Below, piece after piece: positions 62,122 through 64,000 of a stretch of DNA of 64,000 nucleotides. Position 1 is the stretch's first letter; each line of letters begins with the position of its first letter. Under the pieces are notes generated by a model. The model did no database searches. It was given only the letters and a program-made list of their open reading frames with translations, and had not been told where the DNA came from. The stretch lies in NCBI GenBank assembly GCA_035645695.1, contig DASQMC010000028.1:1-64000 (forward strand). The letters run 5' to 3'. The position numbers and the translations under genes are program-made. Source of the DNA: JAIVJZ01 sp035645695 (GTDB taxonomy: Bacteria; Acidobacteriota; Blastocatellia; Pyrinomonadales; Pyrinomonadaceae).

Positions 62122-62832
62122 TTAATCGATCAAGTTGTCATATTCGTCTCTGACCACCCGGTAACACTTGCAGGAGATGGCTTCCAGCCCCGCTCGATCC
62201 AGAATCCTGATCAGGCCGCGACTATAGCTGACGAGCTTCTGTTTTTGGAGCGTACCGGCGGCGATGGTGACTTGTTCACGGCGTACCCCCAGCATGTGTG
62301 CGAGAAATTCCTGAGTCAGGCGAAATTCATCCCCCGCGATGCGGTCGTGCGTCATTAGCAGCCAGCGCGCGAGACGCACGTTGACGGTATGAAAGCGGTT
62401 GCAGGCCGCCGATTGCGAAATTTGCGTCAGGAGCGAATGCGTGTAGCGGTTCAGCAGCTTGTGCAACGAACCGCCGCTATCCGTCTCCCGGCGCAGCGTC
62501 TTGGCCTTCATTCGCACGGCGGAACCGGCACCCTGCACCAAACCGCGCGTGCGCGACTTGTCGACATCCATGAAGACGTTGATACCCGCCATGCCGTCGT
62601 TGCCGACCATGCCCACTTCGAGGTGTTCACGGTCTTCTACGGCCGACAGCAAGGAGATGAGGGAGTCGTTGGGGAAGTAGACGTGCCGAAGGCGTTCGCC
62701 GGGTTCAAAGATGATGTCGCCGAAGCTCAGTGAAACTGATTCCAGCTCGGGCAGCAAACGTTGATATTCTTTTTTAGGAAGGGCGGCGAGCAGCCGGTTT
62801 ATCGACGGCTGATTTTTTTCTGCGGGCGGCAT
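62122..62832 (-). CDS. Crp/Fnr-family transcriptional regulator
   Basis: 236 residues from ATG 62832, with AAGGAG eight bases upstream. A cyclic-nucleotide-binding-like jelly roll (about 15-135; SVSLSFGDIIFEPGERLRHVYF) is followed by a dimer helix and a winged HTH (about 165-225; FLAHMLGVRREQVTIAAG). The two-Cys set of Fnr is not seen, so an FeS cluster is unlikely; ligand unknown. The variant N-terminal domain (VYFPNDSLISLL) is common in regulators of this type in acidobacteria and proteobacteria. An upstream open start is rejected. Confidence 0.88.
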   Translation of the reverse strand: MPPAEKNQPSINRLLAALPKKEYQRLLPELESVSLSFGDIIFEPGERLRHVYFPNDSLISLLSAVEDREHLEVGMVGNDGMAGINVFMDVDKSRTRGLVQGAGSAVRMKAKTLRRETDSGGSLHKLLNRYTHSLLTQISQSAACNRFHTVNVRLARWLLMTHDRIAGDEFRLTQEFLAHMLGVRREQVTIAAGTLQKQKLVSYSRGLIRILDRAGLEAISCKCYRVVRDEYDNLID

Positions 62833-63389
62833 CAGGGTGCTCCTTAAAGCGTGGGTCACGTCGTCAAAGACAACAGACGGCACAAGAAGTAGGCAGCAAG
62901 CCCGATCCCGATGTCGAAATGTGAATTTTTCAGAGAACAGAATTCAGTTAAATCTGAAATCCGGTGGTAAGTATAGCACGCCGCCCCGGTTATCGCTTCA
63001 TCTCGCCCCGTTTAGCGAAGAACAGGATGCCGCAAGCAGGCATCCTCGACTATCGAATGCGGGGCTTGAGGAGAAAGCAGCACCCGAGGCCACATGAAAT
63101 TGTTTGAAGAATAACACGCTATGTGCGCTTCCACACAGACGGCGGGGAAAGATTGTTCGATACTGTAGCCTGTTCAGTATTGACGCCGAATTGACAACCG
63201 TTGCCGGTGCGAGCGATTTATGGGGAATCGTCCTCGCAATGTTGACTTAGGCAAACAATGCGCTTCACCCCGGTCAGCAAGGGGCTTGGGGGTTGAGGTC
63301 AGCATTAATGACCTTCACCCTTTATTTTCCATCCATATTATTTCCATCACCTTCGAGTTTTTCCTGTCTCTTCAGCAAGGAGATTAAAC
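62833..63389. other. intergenic region before the receiver gene
   Basis: 557 bases between the divergent Crp-like and receiver genes. No gene supported. It holds the presumed promoter of the Crp-like gene (62970-62978) and otherwise shows no clear repeat. A ribosome site AAGGAG (63376-63381) serves the receiver gene. Confidence 0.4.
62970..62978 (-). promoter_or_regulatory. extended -10 promoter of the Crp-like gene
   Basis: TGCTATACT on the minus strand: a TG extension and TATACT box (62975-62970). No good -35 was found, as often with extended -10 promoters. The leader to the ATG is about 130 bases. Confidence 0.4.
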
Positions 63390-63827
63390 ATGCCGCCAGT
63401 CGCACCCCGTATCCTCATCGTCGACGACGACAGCGACAGTTCCGAGTTGATCGAGATGATGCTCCAATACTCGAACACCCGGTACGACATTACTTCCGTC
63501 CGAACGCCCGAAGAAGGATTACGCCTGGCGGCGACTCAACGCTTCGACCTGTTCGTGCTCGATTACCGTCTGCTGGGCATGAACGGAGCGGATGTCTGTC
63601 GTACCATCCGCCGAATGGACACCGAGACGCCGGTCATGTTCTTCACCGGGGCGGCATTCGAGCATGAACGGCGGGAAGCGATGCAGGCCGGGGCAAACGC
63701 TTATCTGGTCAAGCCGGACGACCTCAAAAAGCTACTTGAGACGGTGAGGGATTTGCTCAGTAGGAGTAAACCCGCCTCCGCCCGTGACGCGCCGCAGGCC
63801 GCTTACCAATCGCGGGCTTCGGCGTAA
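63390..63827 (+). CDS. stand-alone response-regulator receiver
   Basis: 145 residues: a CheY-like receiver with an acidic pair (LIVDDDSD), phospho-Asp in LFVLDYRLLGMNG, Thr in MFFTGAAF and Lys in LVKPDD. No output domain. The last 20 residues are Ala/Ser-rich and variable. The ribosome site CAAGGAG precedes ATG 63390. It does not resemble the 35238 receiver closely. Partner kinase unknown. Confidence 0.88.
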   Translation: MPPVAPRILIVDDDSDSSELIEMMLQYSNTRYDITSVRTPEEGLRLAATQRFDLFVLDYRLLGMNGADVCRTIRRMDTETPVMFFTGAAFEHERREAMQAGANAYLVKPDDLKKLLETVRDLLSRSKPASARDAPQAAYQSRASA

Positions 63828-63937
63828 GACGGAGGAATGTCGGATTCAGCCCGCGGACGTTGATATGAGCGTGTAGATTAAGCCCGACGGCAGTTCAGCG
63901 AGATCGATCAGGCGACGCCAAGTTCGCCGAAAGAAAA

Positions 63938-63988
63938 GGCAGAAGTGAGTGCGAGTTGCCCCGCCTCACTTCTGCCTTTGATCTTTTT
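63938..63988 (+). terminator. intrinsic terminator candidate after the receiver
   Basis: GGCAGAAGTGAG (63938-63949) pairs with CTCACTTCTGCC (63966-63977) across a loop of about 16 bases, followed by TTTGATCTTTTT. It lies about 110 bases after the stop. Confidence 0.6.
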
Positions 63989-64000
63989 ACTTCCGGCGTT

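Overview
The window is 64 kb of GC-rich bacterial chromosome with housekeeping genes (dnaX, gyrA, tadA, two tRNA-Ser genes, hutH, hutU, sbcD) and many secreted or membrane proteins. No phage, plasmid, transposase or CRISPR genes are visible. The gene content (secreted imidazolonepropionase-like amidohydrolases in a row, Asn-rich lipoproteins, a YCF48 propeller protein, a MoaD-MoaE fusion, DUF2339/DUF2270/DUF2721/DUF1622 proteins) suggests an acidobacterium, perhaps of the Blastocatellia. That placement is inference from style of gene content, since no rRNA gene is present.

Layout. 0-5 kb: the end of an SbcC/Rad50-like ATPase gene, RNase H, an exported hydrolase, a 14-repeat YCF48 protein and a zinc-ribbon/receiver protein. 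5-10.3 kb (minus strand): dnaX, a VOC protein, a YggT protein, tRNA-Ser(GGA), tRNA-Ser(CGA) and tadA. 10.4-15.3 kb (plus): alkA-like, DUF2270, hutH, an alpha/beta hydrolase. 15.2-17.7 kb (minus): two cell-wall proteins (L,D-transpeptidase and M23 peptidase). 17.9-23.9 kb (plus): two zinc or L7/L12-like small proteins, hutU, a coiled-coil gene broken by an in-frame stop, an esterase, a low-GC membrane protein, a macro-domain protein and an inositol-phosphatase-like protein. 24.2-26 kb (minus): an operon of a PilZ protein, a Cys-rich protein and an acyltransferase. 26.4-29 kb: gyrA with a consensus promoter and a terminator. 29-35.6 kb (minus): a serine hydrolase, an operon of LON-domain protein, moaX and carbonic anhydrase, then sbcD and small genes. 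35.2-39.5 kb (minus): a receiver, an NtrC-type regulator and a sensor kinase. 39.7-50.3 kb: metabolic and lipid genes and a GntR regulator. 50.4-51.8 kb: a very low-complexity Gly-rich gene. 52-56.7 kb: DUF2721, a PflX-like radical SAM protein, DUF4262, peroxiredoxin, a YggX-like protein, DUF1622 and a BON lipoprotein. 57-62 kb: three amidohydrolases. 62-64 kb: a Crp-like regulator and a receiver.

The most striking feature is not a gene. At least eighteen intergenic palindromes of several sequence families (called A to H here) are scattered through the window. Their arms are often perfect or nearly perfect inverted repeats of 30-40 bp, frequently built from short tandem units, and in three places one family is nested inside another. 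Many begin at, or supply, the stop codon of the neighbouring gene. They carry no coding capacity and look like mobile or self-propagating non-autonomous elements that tolerate only the gaps at gene ends.
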